Positions 6,221-12,760 of a DNA stretch of 17,072 nt are shown piece by piece. Numbering within the stretch: the first letter of the stretch is position 1; each line of letters begins with the position of its first letter. Both the position numbers and the translations under genes were made by a program. The notes under the pieces were generated by a model. That model ran no database searches, had not been told where the DNA came from, and saw only the letters and a list, made by a program, of their open reading frames with translations. This DNA is from a bacterium (GTDB taxonomy: Bacteria; Patescibacteriota; Gracilibacteria; UBA1369; LOWO2-01-FULL-3). Location: the NCBI GenBank assembly GCA_027622635.1, contig JAQBYK010000013.1, forward strand, positions 1 through 17,072, given 5' to 3'.

Positions 6221-6301
6221 GTTTGTGGGGGTGTTGCTTATAGGACGGCTTAGGTAAGCCAATTCTAGAGCTCCATATTGAACGACGTTAAAACTGTTTA
6301 A
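6221..6301. other. Right edge of the island, no gene seen
   Basis: Holds the last codons of remnant B and a short hairpin GGCTT-AGGT-AAGCC (about 6247-6260, 5-6 bp). It is the meeting point of the + strand array and the convergent - strand genes, so the hairpin could stop transcription, but no U-tract follows it. Confidence 0.3.
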
Positions 6302-6460
6302 TTATAGAATGTTTCCGAGGTTAGTTCGTCGTTGCTTTCTCGCATCGCCTTTTTTGTTCTTTTTAGCTTTGCCAATCAGCACCTTTTTGAAATTATTCAA
6401 CCTTGAGAGTTTTGTTGATTTTCTTGCCAGCTTTGTTTGGATTAGATAGGGGTCTGTCAT
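6302..6460 (-). CDS. Small basic protein, 52 aa (tentative)
   Basis: Frame on the - strand from ATG at 6460 to TAA at 6302, beginning MTDPYLIQTKLARKST and ending KKGDARKQRRTNLGNIL. It is strongly Lys/Arg-rich, as expected for a nucleic-acid- or ribosome-binding peptide, and starts 10 bases after the TPR gene stop on the same strand, so it could be co-transcribed. No family recognised and no clear ribosome-binding site. It could be a chance ORF in the island margin. Confidence 0.35.
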   Translation of the reverse strand: MTDPYLIQTKLARKSTKLSRLNNFKKVLIGKAKKNKKGDARKQRRTNLGNIL

Positions 6461-6470
6461 GTTTTGTGTG

Positions 6471-8081
6471 TTAGTAACCTTTTGATTTGAGTTCTTGATC
6501 TAAATCTATGAAATATTGTTCATGATTGCCATTTCTTAGCTTATTAAATTGCTCTAGGTGTTTGCGGGATTCTTTATACTCTTTAGTCTGGTATAAGAGG
6601 ATTGCTAAGCCATAATGTGCATTTGCGAGATTTGGATTTATTTTTAGGGCAGCTTTGTAGTGGATTTTTGCTTCTGGGGTTTTGCCTATGGATTTTAAGA
6701 GGATTGCCAAATTATTATGTGCATCTGCGTTATTTGGATTTATTTTTAGGGCAGCTTCGTAGTGGAGTTTTGCTTCTTTGGTTTTGCCTATGGAGTTTAA
6801 GAGGACTGCCAAATTATAATGTGCATTTACGTGATTTGGATTTATTTTTAGGGCAGCTTCGTAGTGGAGTTTTGCTTCTTTGGTTTTGCCTATGGATTTT
6901 AAGAGGACTGCCAAATTATAATGTGCATTTACGTAATTTGGATTTATTTTTAGGGCAGCTTCGTAGTGGAGTTTTGCTTCTTTGGTTTTGCCTATGGAGG
7001 CTAAGTGGAATGCCTTGTCACGGATTAAGCCTGACAAGGGTTCATTTTTGTCAACCACATAAGGGGAGGGTGATGCTGTATATCCTATAATTTTTTTCGG
7101 ATAGTTTTCGGTTTTTTCATATTTGGCGAGGTAGTGGTTTTCGTTGTCTCGCCAAAAGTAACCTGAAATTTCACCTTCTATATATCCTTCCCTTTTTGCG
7201 CATTCTTCTATTGAACGAATTCTCATATCGTAGGTGTCCAGCACGAGGGGAAATCCATCTATTCTTAGAACTGCATGGCCGTTTGTACTCAAGTAATTCC
7301 CGATTTCCATGCTTTCGTCTAATGCTGTTTTTTGGAGGAATAGGGTTTGTTCGTTACAGTCAAACTCAGGGAATTTTGTTTTTAATTCTTTGCCGATTAT
7401 TAGGTATTTGTAGCATAGATTTATGGCGTAATTGTATTCTGTTATGTTTGTGTTTTTTATTCCTTGGATGAAGTTTCTTGCTTCGGGAAAAGTATTTTGG
7501 GAGTCCAATACGAAGGATTCTTGTTCATTGAAGGGGATTGATTCCGCTTGTTTGAGGGTCTTACGGATGTTTTTTGTAAATTCTTGGTATTTTTGTTTGT
7601 TTGTTTTTATTTTGTCGGGTTCGTCTTGATAATGCACACTTATTACAAAATATGGCATGTATCCTTCATCTCGAAGAATTTCCAAGATTTTTATTGTTTC
7701 TTTGGATTTTGGATCTTCGGGCTGGAGTTTTGCGAAGGCAATCAGGTCAAAATTTTGGAAATACTCCATTACTTCCTTGTCCACTTTTTCTTTCCATTCA
7801 GGGGAAAGATATTGTAGAACTTGTGCTTTTGCGCATATTAATGGAAGTTTTTCCGTTTTTGCGTGTTCGTGTATTGCATCAAGGATAAACTGATCGGGGT
7901 TTTCTGAGTGTTCCCAGGCGATTCGTAGGATATCGTCCGCTTCTTCATAAAGTTTTTGTTCGTCCTCTTCCAGTTTTTCGAAATCAAAATCTGTTGTTTG
8001 GGCTTCGACCTTTTTATTCTGGGCTTCTGCCAGTTCTTTTAGATCTTGGTGGAAGTCCTGGGGGGATGATTCTGGTGCCAT
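6471..8081 (-). CDS. TPR-repeat protein with transglutaminase-like N-terminal region, 536 aa
   Basis: Start set at ATG 8081 (MAPESSPQDFHQDL); a longer frame to 8153 would cross the TATAAT box at 8106-8111. Residues about 350-510 hold four to five 34-residue TPR units of the form SIGKTKEAKLHYEAALKINP, then a diverged last unit. Before them, residues about 238-285 contain FDCNEQTLF (Cys about 241), NGHAVLRIDGF (His about 268) and LVLDTYD (Asp about 281), in the order and spacing of a transglutaminase/cysteine-peptidase-like triad. This is inferred, and it could be a non-catalytic relative. The N-terminal 200 residues are helical and charged. No signal peptide, so probably a cytoplasmic protein binding partners through the TPRs. 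The TPR DNA is nearly identical between units, showing recent expansion. Confidence 0.8.
   Translation of the reverse strand: MAPESSPQDFHQDLKELAEAQNKKVEAQTTDFDFEKLEEDEQKLYEEADDILRIAWEHSENPDQFILDAIHEHAKTEKLPLICAKAQVLQYLSPEWKEKVDKEVMEYFQNFDLIAFAKLQPEDPKSKETIKILEILRDEGYMPYFVISVHYQDEPDKIKTNKQKYQEFTKNIRKTLKQAESIPFNEQESFVLDSQNTFPEARNFIQGIKNTNITEYNYAINLCYKYLIIGKELKTKFPEFDCNEQTLFLQKTALDESMEIGNYLSTNGHAVLRIDGFPLVLDTYDMRIRSIEECAKREGYIEGEISGYFWRDNENHYLAKYEKTENYPKKIIGYTASPSPYVVDKNEPLSGLIRDKAFHLASIGKTKEAKLHYEAALKINPNYVNAHYNLAVLLKSIGKTKEAKLHYEAALKINPNHVNAHYNLAVLLNSIGKTKEAKLHYEAALKINPNNADAHNNLAILLKSIGKTPEAKIHYKAALKINPNLANAHYGLAILLYQTKEYKESRKHLEQFNKLRNGNHEQYFIDLDQELKSKGY
6601..7009 (-). repeat. Tandem 102-bp repeats encoding the TPR units
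   Basis: The word GCCTATGGA recurs at 6684, 6786, 6888 and 6990 (+ strand), exactly 102 bases apart, with most intervening bases shared. Each unit encodes one 34-residue TPR. The inner copies are closest to each other. Edges are approximate. Confidence 0.85.
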
Positions 8082-8105
8082 GTTGATGATTGAAATTATC
8101 TCTAC

Positions 8106-8111
8106 ATTATA
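8106..8111 (-). promoter_or_regulatory. -10 box of the TPR gene
   Basis: TATAAT on the - strand, 24 bases before ATG 8081. The -35 region is poor. Confidence 0.45.
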
Positions 8112-8222
8112 CAGGAAATTTGAGTAATAGCATAGAATCATATGCCTCTGCATGGCTCTGCGCTCATCATTCCTCTAATTATCGAAGAACATGCAGGCCT
8201 TAAGGGCTCTGCCGTTTTTTCG

Positions 8223-8297
8223 TGGCTCCCGGGGCCGGATTCGAACCGGCGACCAATAGATTAACAGTCTACTGCGCTACCGCTGCGCCACCCGGGA
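8223..8297 (-). tRNA. tRNA-Asn (anticodon GTT), CCA encoded
   Basis: On the - strand the acceptor arm TCCCGGG pairs with CCCGGGA, followed by discriminator G and encoded CCA. The D arm is GCGC/GCGC, the anticodon loop gives CTGTTAATC (anticodon GTT) and the T arm is GCCGG-TTCGAAT-CCGGC. The + strand copy of its 3' end, TGGCTCCC, is the same as the first eight bases of the R repeats. About 140 bases separate it from the TPR gene; I see no gene in 8154-8222. Confidence 0.95.
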
Positions 8298-8354
8298 ACG
8301 TTTGAGGGTTTTGATCTCGAACACGGGCAATAATACGCAAGCCCTTAGGACTTT

Positions 8355-9494
8355 TCAACATGAATTTAAAATCTTAATATCTCTCACAACTATCTGGTCC
8401 GGTCTATCGTATGTAAATGTTTCTGTGACCTTGTAACCGGCCTCCTTAACCAGCTCTTGAAACTTTGGTAGGTGTATTATTTGTGGGCCAACTTTAAAAG
8501 CTGCAACACACATCACAATCGGGCAGTTAGTGATTTGTCTGACCGCTCTTAGCCAATTGAGGTGGAGATTTGCAAGTTCTCTAAAGATTGTTTCTTGTTC
8601 GTGTTGAGTTGGTTGTTTTTCCAGTGGTTTACCAAGATATCCCTCTGTAACGATGGCATCGATTTTTTCTGGAATGTTTGATTTGATAAGGAATCGAGCA
8701 TCTTTTTCGAAGATGCGAAATTTGGTGTCAGCTCGGAATTGTTCTTGAGTCCAGGATAGATTCTTCTCTGAATATTCGACCATGCGTGTGCTTATGTCTG
8801 AGCCCACTCCGTTTTTACCCATTAACATTGCTTCCATTAGGAAGGTTCCTGTACCACAAAATGGATCGTATATGGTGTTTGAAGGTCCGGCTAGATTGAT
8901 CATGATTTGTGCCAGTTTTGGCGGTGTCATGCCGACTTTTGCGTCTCGACCGGGTTTGTCAAAGTCGCGCTTACTGTATGAATCAATGTTTTGGATTGTG
9001 ATGGTGCGGCCTAGGTAGACACTAGAGCTCTGACCATTGATTATGCAAATGTCTATACCTTTTTCAATTACCCTGGCTTTGTAAATTGTTGATGGCTTGG
9101 GGCTTATTGGGCCTTTATTTACGAATCTGCAATTTAACCCCAAAGATTTAATGATTTTTTTAGAAAAATTTAATAACTCTTTGATATTAATAGTTTTGCG
9201 GTCTTTGAAAGAAAGTACTGATATGGAGAAGGGGATTTTGCCGGAATGGTTTTGGAAGAATTGTTTGAGTTTTTTCTCAATGGAAGTGGAAATTTGTGTC
9301 TTTGGCACATGGTCGAAAATTTCTATTATCTTAATAGTTCCTCCGAGACGATCTTGTAATCCATCTATATTGTTTAGCTTGAAAATAGCTGTGTCCAGAT
9401 TGCGTTCTACAAGTTTATCTTCGCCTAATACAGCGATTAATTCTCCAAAACAGAGCTCTTTCTTTCTGCCTAATTCGAATGCGTATAAATTCAC
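8355..9494 (-). CDS. THUMP/Trm11-like SAM-dependent RNA methyltransferase, 379 aa
   Basis: The start is GTG at 9494 (GTG AAT TTA TAC). The C-terminal half is a class I methyltransferase: the linker DKPGRDAKVGMTPPKLAQIM (180-199), running on into INLAG, is typical of the Trm11/Trm-G10 group, then motif I DPFCGTGTFLMEA (210-222), GVGSDISTRM, and a motif IV region DAIVTEGYLGKP (about 279-290). The N-terminal half is where these enzymes carry a ferredoxin-like and THUMP region that grips tRNA, so tRNA guanine-N2 methylation is the likely job. The usual DPPY catalytic motif is TEGYL here, so the exact reaction is uncertain. Ends in TGA. A TATAAC box at 9503-9508 lies 8 bases upstream (near-leaderless) and inside the start of the divergent gene at 9501. 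Confidence 0.8.
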   Translation of the reverse strand: MNLYAFELGRKKELCFGELIAVLGEDKLVERNLDTAIFKLNNIDGLQDRLGGTIKIIEIFDHVPKTQISTSIEKKLKQFFQNHSGKIPFSISVLSFKDRKTINIKELLNFSKKIIKSLGLNCRFVNKGPISPKPSTIYKARVIEKGIDICIINGQSSSVYLGRTITIQNIDSYSKRDFDKPGRDAKVGMTPPKLAQIMINLAGPSNTIYDPFCGTGTFLMEAMLMGKNGVGSDISTRMVEYSEKNLSWTQEQFRADTKFRIFEKDARFLIKSNIPEKIDAIVTEGYLGKPLEKQPTQHEQETIFRELANLHLNWLRAVRQITNCPIVMCVAAFKVGPQIIHLPKFQELVKEAGYKVTETFTYDRPDQIVVRDIKILNSC

Positions 9495-9508
9495 TTTCTT
9501 ATGTTATA
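9484..9508. promoter_or_regulatory. Overlapping divergent -10 boxes
   Basis: TATAAA (9484-9489, + strand) serves the gene starting at 9501, and TATAAC (9503-9508, - strand) serves the methyltransferase starting at 9494. Each -10 box lies inside the first codons of the opposite gene. Confidence 0.4.
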
Positions 9509-9662
9509 TGAATTGAAAAAATTATCAATTGAGCAGTGGTGGCTAATCATAGTTTTGATCTTGAGCATGATGCTTAGTTTTTCGGCCGGTTATATCGTTT
9601 TTCGCTATATGGAAGTAGAACTTTGCAAGAGTCCTGTCGAGATTGCAAGGGCTTTGACATAA
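9501..9662 (+). CDS. Small single-pass membrane protein, 53 aa
   Basis: ATG at 9501 to TAA at 9660-9662, starting MLYELKKLSIEQ and followed by a clear membrane helix WWLIIVLILSMMLSFSAGYI (residues 13-32), then VFRYMEVELCKSPVEIARAL. Positive charge before the helix and acidic residues after it suggest N-terminus in, C-terminus out. It is divergent from the methyltransferase (starts 6 bases apart) and just upstream of ssb, whose TTGACA box overlaps its last codons. Family not recognised. Hydrophobic pattern, lack of rare codons and snug fit between promoters support it as real. Confidence 0.6.
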   Translation: MLYELKKLSIEQWWLIIVLILSMMLSFSAGYIVFRYMEVELCKSPVEIARALT

Positions 9663-9683
9663 TTACGATTGAGTTGTTATGTT
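9654..9683 (+). promoter_or_regulatory. ssb promoter
   Basis: TTGACA (9654-9659), 18 bases, TATGTT (9678-9683). Predicted leader of about 34 bases before ATG 9724, without a Shine-Dalgarno sequence. The -35 box is embedded in the end of the small membrane protein gene. Confidence 0.55.
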
Positions 9684-9723
9684 CTGGACGCTAATCTTGC
9701 AGCACAATTTAACCAAACACATT

Positions 9724-10200
9724 ATGGCTATGTCATTAAACAGAGTTCAACTTATTGGCAACTTAACTCGTGATCCTGAGATGAAGCAAATTCCGGGAGG
9801 ACAGGTTGTGACTTCTTTTGGAATCGCTACAAATCTAACCTGGAAAGACCAAAATGGTGAGCAGCAATCAAAGGTCGAGTTTCATAATGTTACGGCTTGG
9901 AGGAAATTAGCTGAGATCTGTGGTCAATATCTTAAGAAAGGCAGCAAGGTTTTTGTTGAAGGGCGTTTGCAGACTCGTGATTGGGAAGGTGAAGATGGAG
10001 TCAAGAGATATCGTACTGAAATTGTTGCTGATAATATGATTATGCTTGATAGGAAGGGTGATTTTGCTGAAGGTATGCCACGAGAAGCTGCCGGGATTTC
10101 ACAGAGTGAGCCTGAATCGTCGGAAGAAGTGCCTGTACCACAAGAAGCATCTGCTTCTTCCGGAGAGGATGATGTTAAGATTGATGATTTGCCGTTTTAA
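9724..10200 (+). CDS. ssb: Single-stranded DNA-binding protein, 158 aa
   Basis: SSB coats single-stranded DNA in replication, repair and recombination. Start chosen at ATG 9724 (MAMSLNRVQLIGNLTRDPEM) because the upstream extension to 9679 has no SSB similarity and begins within the promoter. The OB fold spans about residues 1-108, with VQLIGNLTRDPE, TSFGIATN, WRKLAEICGQYLKKGSKVFVEGRLQTR and YRTEIVADNM all characteristic. Then comes an acidic, Ser/Pro/Glu-rich linker, ending in DDLPF, the conserved partner-binding tip (DDIPF in E. coli). Length is normal for the family. Followed directly by structured non-coding sequence. Confidence 0.97.
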   Translation: MAMSLNRVQLIGNLTRDPEMKQIPGGQVVTSFGIATNLTWKDQNGEQQSKVEFHNVTAWRKLAEICGQYLKKGSKVFVEGRLQTRDWEGEDGVKRYRTEIVADNMIMLDRKGDFAEGMPREAAGISQSEPESSEEVPVPQEASASSGEDDVKIDDLPF

Positions 10201-10204
10201 TCGT

Positions 10205-10482
10205 CTCCCTCACAAGTGATAAGAGGCGCCCAACTGTTGCACATGAAGGACCTATTGAAAGGTAATCGACAGAGGTGAGCTGGACGCCTCAACGTATTGC
10301 TCTTTGATAGGAACTCTATTGGCTCACTTTTACGTGACCTAGAGTATGCCTTTTAAAGAGCGGTGGTGAATGAGACTCCAACTATTTTGTCTCAATTCGG
10401 TGCTTCCTTTTAAGGAATGCGCCTCCCTACCGTTCTTTGGTGATTTTTTTTAGAACGGAGATCACCGGCCGTTCTTTTGTGT
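10205..10482 (+). ncRNA. Structured non-coding region after ssb (candidate RNA or leader)
   Basis: No gene, but nested complementary pairs. Domain 1: GAGGCG 10223-10228 with CGCCTC 10285-10290, enclosing CTGTTG 10234 with CGACAG 10267 and ACCT 10250 with AGGT 10260. Domain 2: GCTCTTT 10299-10305 with AAAGAGC 10355-10361, enclosing ACTCTA 10313 with TAGAGT 10340 and TCAC 10324 with GTGA 10334. Domain 3: TGAGAC 10371 with GTCTCA 10389, and TTCCTT 10404 with AAGGAA 10412. It ends in a terminator. It lacks the signature sequences of RNase P, SRP RNA or tmRNA. It may be a stable RNA or a regulatory leader; strand is inferred from the terminator. Confidence 0.55.
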
Positions 10483-10486
10483 TTTT
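10452..10486 (+). terminator. Intrinsic terminator with a competing upstream partner
   Basis: AGAACGG (10452-10458), ten bases, CCGTTCT (10469-10475), then TTTGTGTTTTT. The same AGAACGG can instead pair with an upstream CCGTTCT at 10430-10436, and GGTGAT (10439) with ATCACC (10461). This gives two mutually exclusive structures. Confidence 0.65.
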
Positions 10487-10549
10487 GTTTTTTTGTCCTT
10501 TCATTTGACTGAATGGAATATTTTTTGTTGAGTTTGTTTTTGTTTTTTG

Positions 10550-10695
10550 ATCTCGCTTATTTGTAAGTGAGATAACTTTAGGGTGGTAGTAGTTGGCTAC
10601 CATCGAAAAGTAAGGAGCAGTAAGTAGCGAGATTTGCGATCCTAAGCGTATTGAGAGTGGTTGGTTTTCTCACTATCTACTGTTCCTCACTTTTC
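10550..10695. other. Cluster of inverted repeats upstream of gmk
   Basis: ATCTCGCTTA (10550-10559) with TAAGTGAGAT (10564-10573); GGTGGTAG (10582) with CTACCATC (10597); and a long imperfect stem, GAAAAGTAAGGAGCAG (from 10605) plus TAAGTAG, with CTACTGTTCCTCACTTTTC (10677-10695), capped by TGAGA 10652 / TCTCA 10668. No gene is supported between 10490 and 10841. It could be a second small RNA or part of a long gmk leader. Confidence 0.45.
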
Positions 10696-10782
10696 AATGA
10701 CATGAGGCATATTTTCAAAGATCTTGTATCGTTCGAATTGGATAATTATATCAGATATCTGGTACTTTTTCAATTCTCGTTG

Positions 10783-10788
10783 TATAAT
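10783..10788 (+). promoter_or_regulatory. Candidate -10 box for gmk
   Basis: TATAAT at 10783-10788 without a clear -35. It would give a leader of about 47 bases. A second AT-rich box (TATTAT, 10810-10815) is closer and would fit the short leaders seen elsewhere. Confidence 0.4.
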
Positions 10789-10841
10789 CCGGGCGGTTTA
10801 TACATTAGTATATTATACCATACTCTTAGAGCTTTGCCAAT

Positions 10842-11438
10842 ATGCTGGAAAATGAATATTTAGGGAAATTGATATTGATTGTAGGACCTTCAGGATCCGG
10901 CAAGGGGACTGTAATTAAAGAGCTTCAAAAGAAGTATTCCGGCTTTGTGTTCCCGGTTTCATATACTACCAGGGATCCCAGAGAGGGGGAGGAGGATGGA
11001 GTAGTTTACTATTTTATTTCCCGTGAGAAGTTTAAGAAGATGATTAAGAATGATGAATTTTTAGAATATGCGATTGTTCATTCCAATAATTATTATGGGA
11101 CTTCCAAGGCTCACATTCTGGATCCGTTAAAAAGTGGATCTGTTGTTGTGCGTGAAGTTGATATACAGGGGTTCCATTCAATCCAAAAACTTGTTCCTGA
11201 TGAAAATCTAGTTTCTATTTTTATGTCGGTCTCTGGCGAAGACGATTTGAAGGGGCGTATTTTGAGAAGGGGCGCGTTGTCTGATGATGAGCTTAAACGG
11301 CGTATGGATAGTGCTAAAAAGGAGATAGCACAATCCGGTGATTGTGATTATCAAGTGGAAAATGAGTGGGGTAAGATAAAAGAATGTGTGTCTCATGTCG
11401 AGAAAATTATTCTTGCTGAGATAAATGATTTGTACTAA
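10842..11438 (+). CDS. gmk: Guanylate kinase, 198 aa
   Basis: Guanylate kinase phosphorylates GMP to GDP with ATP, essential for GTP and dGTP supply. Walker A is GPSGSGKGT at about residues 15-23. The GMP-binding part shows SYTTRDPREGEEDGVVYYF (about 40-58), with the Arg and Tyr residues expected to contact the base and phosphate, then EYAIVHSNNYYGT. VVREVDIQG is the Walker-B-like strand, and RGALSDDELKRRM is the lid/C-terminal helix region with its conserved Arg residues. Length is normal. Start is ATG 10842, which places the P-loop at the usual distance from the N-terminus; no Shine-Dalgarno site. A 38-base gap separates it from ald. Confidence 0.95.
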   Translation: MLENEYLGKLILIVGPSGSGKGTVIKELQKKYSGFVFPVSYTTRDPREGEEDGVVYYFISREKFKKMIKNDEFLEYAIVHSNNYYGTSKAHILDPLKSGSVVVREVDIQGFHSIQKLVPDENLVSIFMSVSGEDDLKGRILRRGALSDDELKRRMDSAKKEIAQSGDCDYQVENEWGKIKECVSHVEKIILAEINDLY

Positions 11439-11476
11439 TTTGCTAAAGGCTTTTTTATTTCATAATTTTCTTTCCT

Positions 11477-12640
11477 ATGATTATCGGAACATTGAAAGAG
11501 GTAAAGAACAACGAGAATCGCGTTGCTCTTACGCCTTATGGGGTGCGAGAATTGGTCGAGGCCGGTATAGAAGTTTTAGTTCAGGAGACCGCCGGTATTG
11601 GAAGCGGTTTTTCCGACAGTGAGTACAAAGAATGTGGTGCTACTATCATGCGAACTCCTGAAGACATCGTGAAGGCTTGTGATGTTTTGGTTAAGGTAAA
11701 GGAACCATTGCCTAGGGAATACAATCTGCTTGAGCAGTTTGGCGGAAAGACTCTTTTTACTTACCTGCATCTTTCCGGTGTTGATAAACGTCTGTCAAAA
11801 CTTCTGGCCAATAATAATATTACGGCCATTGCATATGAAACCGTTGAAGATGAAAATGGGCAGTTACCACTTCTTGCTCCAATGAGTGAAGTAGCCGGAG
11901 TTCTGGCTGTTCAATATGGAGCTGAATATCTTCAAAAGAAACATGGAGGCAGAGGAATTCTTCTTGGTAAGTTGACCGGAATTCCAAGTGCGCGTGTAGT
12001 GGTTGTTGGTGGAGGTTATGTAGGCGCTACTGCCGCCCGTACAGCTGCCGGAATGGGATCTAGGGTTAAACTATTTGATATTAATCCTGCTCGTTGTGAA
12101 GAGCTAAATAAGGAAATGGAGGAATATCTCGGGCCCGTATTGTCTGAGAATTTTGAAGCGCTTGTTCCAAATGGGGAAAATTACGATGAGGCAATTAAGG
12201 AATGTAATTTACTTATTGGTGCAGTATTGGTTGCCGGAACGAAGGCACCTGTTGTAGTGAGCGAAGAACAAGTGAAATCAATGAAGGATGGATCTGTTTT
12301 GGTTGATGTTTCTATTGATCAAGGCGGATGTATTTGGGGTGCGAGATGTAGTAGCCATAGTGAGCCTGTTTATGAGATTTACAATAAATTGTTTTGTTGC
12401 ATCCCAAATATGCCCGGGCAGGTTTCTCGTCAATCTACAATTGCGCTGACGGCTGCAACTCTACCTTATTTGAAGAAGATGGCTCAGGAAGGTGTGGAGG
12501 AAGTAATTAAGAAATCAATTCATGGCGATGGCCGCTTTGCTCGTGGACTTAATGCATATAAAGGATTTATCACTTATGAAGCTGTTGCAAAAGATTTGGG
12601 TATGATGGATTCATATAAGGATGTGAAGGAATTGCTGTAG
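11477..12640 (+). CDS. ald: Alanine dehydrogenase, 387 aa
   Basis: Catalyses reversible oxidative deamination of L-alanine to pyruvate with NAD. The N-terminal half starts MIIGTLKEVKNNENRVALTP, with the Arg-15-type substrate residue, and contains VKVKEPL (catalytic Lys) and FTYLHLSG (catalytic His). The Rossmann domain has VVVVGGGYVGATAA, with acidic FDIN after strand 2. Further family marks are VDVSIDQGG (catalytic Asp) and IPNMPGQVSRQST. Slightly longer than typical enzymes of about 370 residues. ATG 11477 gives the canonical N-terminus. A CATAAT box at 11461-11466 would give an almost leaderless mRNA, and there is no Shine-Dalgarno site. The stop TAG is 6 bases before tRNA-Gln, so the tRNA may be read through from ald. 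Role presumably amino acid or redox balance. Confidence 0.95.
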   Translation: MIIGTLKEVKNNENRVALTPYGVRELVEAGIEVLVQETAGIGSGFSDSEYKECGATIMRTPEDIVKACDVLVKVKEPLPREYNLLEQFGGKTLFTYLHLSGVDKRLSKLLANNNITAIAYETVEDENGQLPLLAPMSEVAGVLAVQYGAEYLQKKHGGRGILLGKLTGIPSARVVVVGGGYVGATAARTAAGMGSRVKLFDINPARCEELNKEMEEYLGPVLSENFEALVPNGENYDEAIKECNLLIGAVLVAGTKAPVVVSEEQVKSMKDGSVLVDVSIDQGGCIWGARCSSHSEPVYEIYNKLFCCIPNMPGQVSRQSTIALTAATLPYLKKMAQEGVEEVIKKSIHGDGRFARGLNAYKGFITYEAVAKDLGMMDSYKDVKELL

Positions 12641-12646
12641 AATTAT

Positions 12647-12720
12647 TGGGGTGTAGCCAAGTGGTAAGGCATCGGGTTCTGGTCCCGTGATCGGGGGTTC
12701 GAATCCCTCCACCCCAGCCA
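12647..12720 (+). tRNA. tRNA-Gln (anticodon CTG), CCA encoded
   Basis: Acceptor TGGGGTG pairs with CACCCCA, then discriminator G and CCA. D arm GCCAAGTGGTAAGGC, anticodon loop TTCTGGT (anticodon CTG), T arm GGGGG-TTCGAAT-CCCTC. A weak hairpin (TTGCT/AGCAA, 12723-12739) follows. Confidence 0.95.
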
Positions 12721-12760
12721 AGTTGCTATAGGTCAGCAATGAGTATTACGAGGATTATGT

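Larger units (their letters stand above)
5895..6257 (+). pseudogene. Serine recombinase C-terminal remnant, copy B
   Basis: An open frame of 120 codons without an in-frame start, from GITKDVYDKKH through VARRAKEIFDSSEISEKRQ and PFHLVLELSSSP to WLPRLDAVRTWFVG, then GVLLIGRLR and TAA at 6255. It is the counterpart of copy A (1755-2094). Most differences between the two in the first 260 bases are at third codon positions, so each probably descends from a separately evolving functional recombinase gene. Only the C-terminal helical part remains; the catalytic Ser domain is missing. It begins 3 bases after the stop of the methyltransferase-like gene and contains the 6163-6180 inverted repeat and R4. 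Confidence 0.7.

Noticed and set aside
6601..7009. CRISPR-like or non-coding tandem array
   Set aside because: The 102-bp period equals 34 codons, no unique spacers separate the repeats, and the frame encodes TPRs.
6602..7090. 162-residue + strand frame with internal repeats
   Set aside because: It is the antisense of the 102-bp TPR repeats; its periodicity simply mirrors the real gene on the - strand.
9679..9723. Upstream ATG for ssb at 9679
   Set aside because: The extra 15 residues have no SSB similarity, and this ATG falls within the -10 region of the promoter.
10205..10482. RNase P RNA, SRP RNA, tmRNA or 6S RNA
   Set aside because: The hallmark sequences of the first three (GAGGAAAGTCC, GGAAGCAG-type loop, tRNA-like ends) are absent, and the fold is not one long hairpin with a central bubble as in 6S RNA.
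10651..10863. 70-residue frame running into gmk
   Set aside because: It overlaps the inverted repeats and the gmk start, has no promoter or ribosome site, and shows no family signal.
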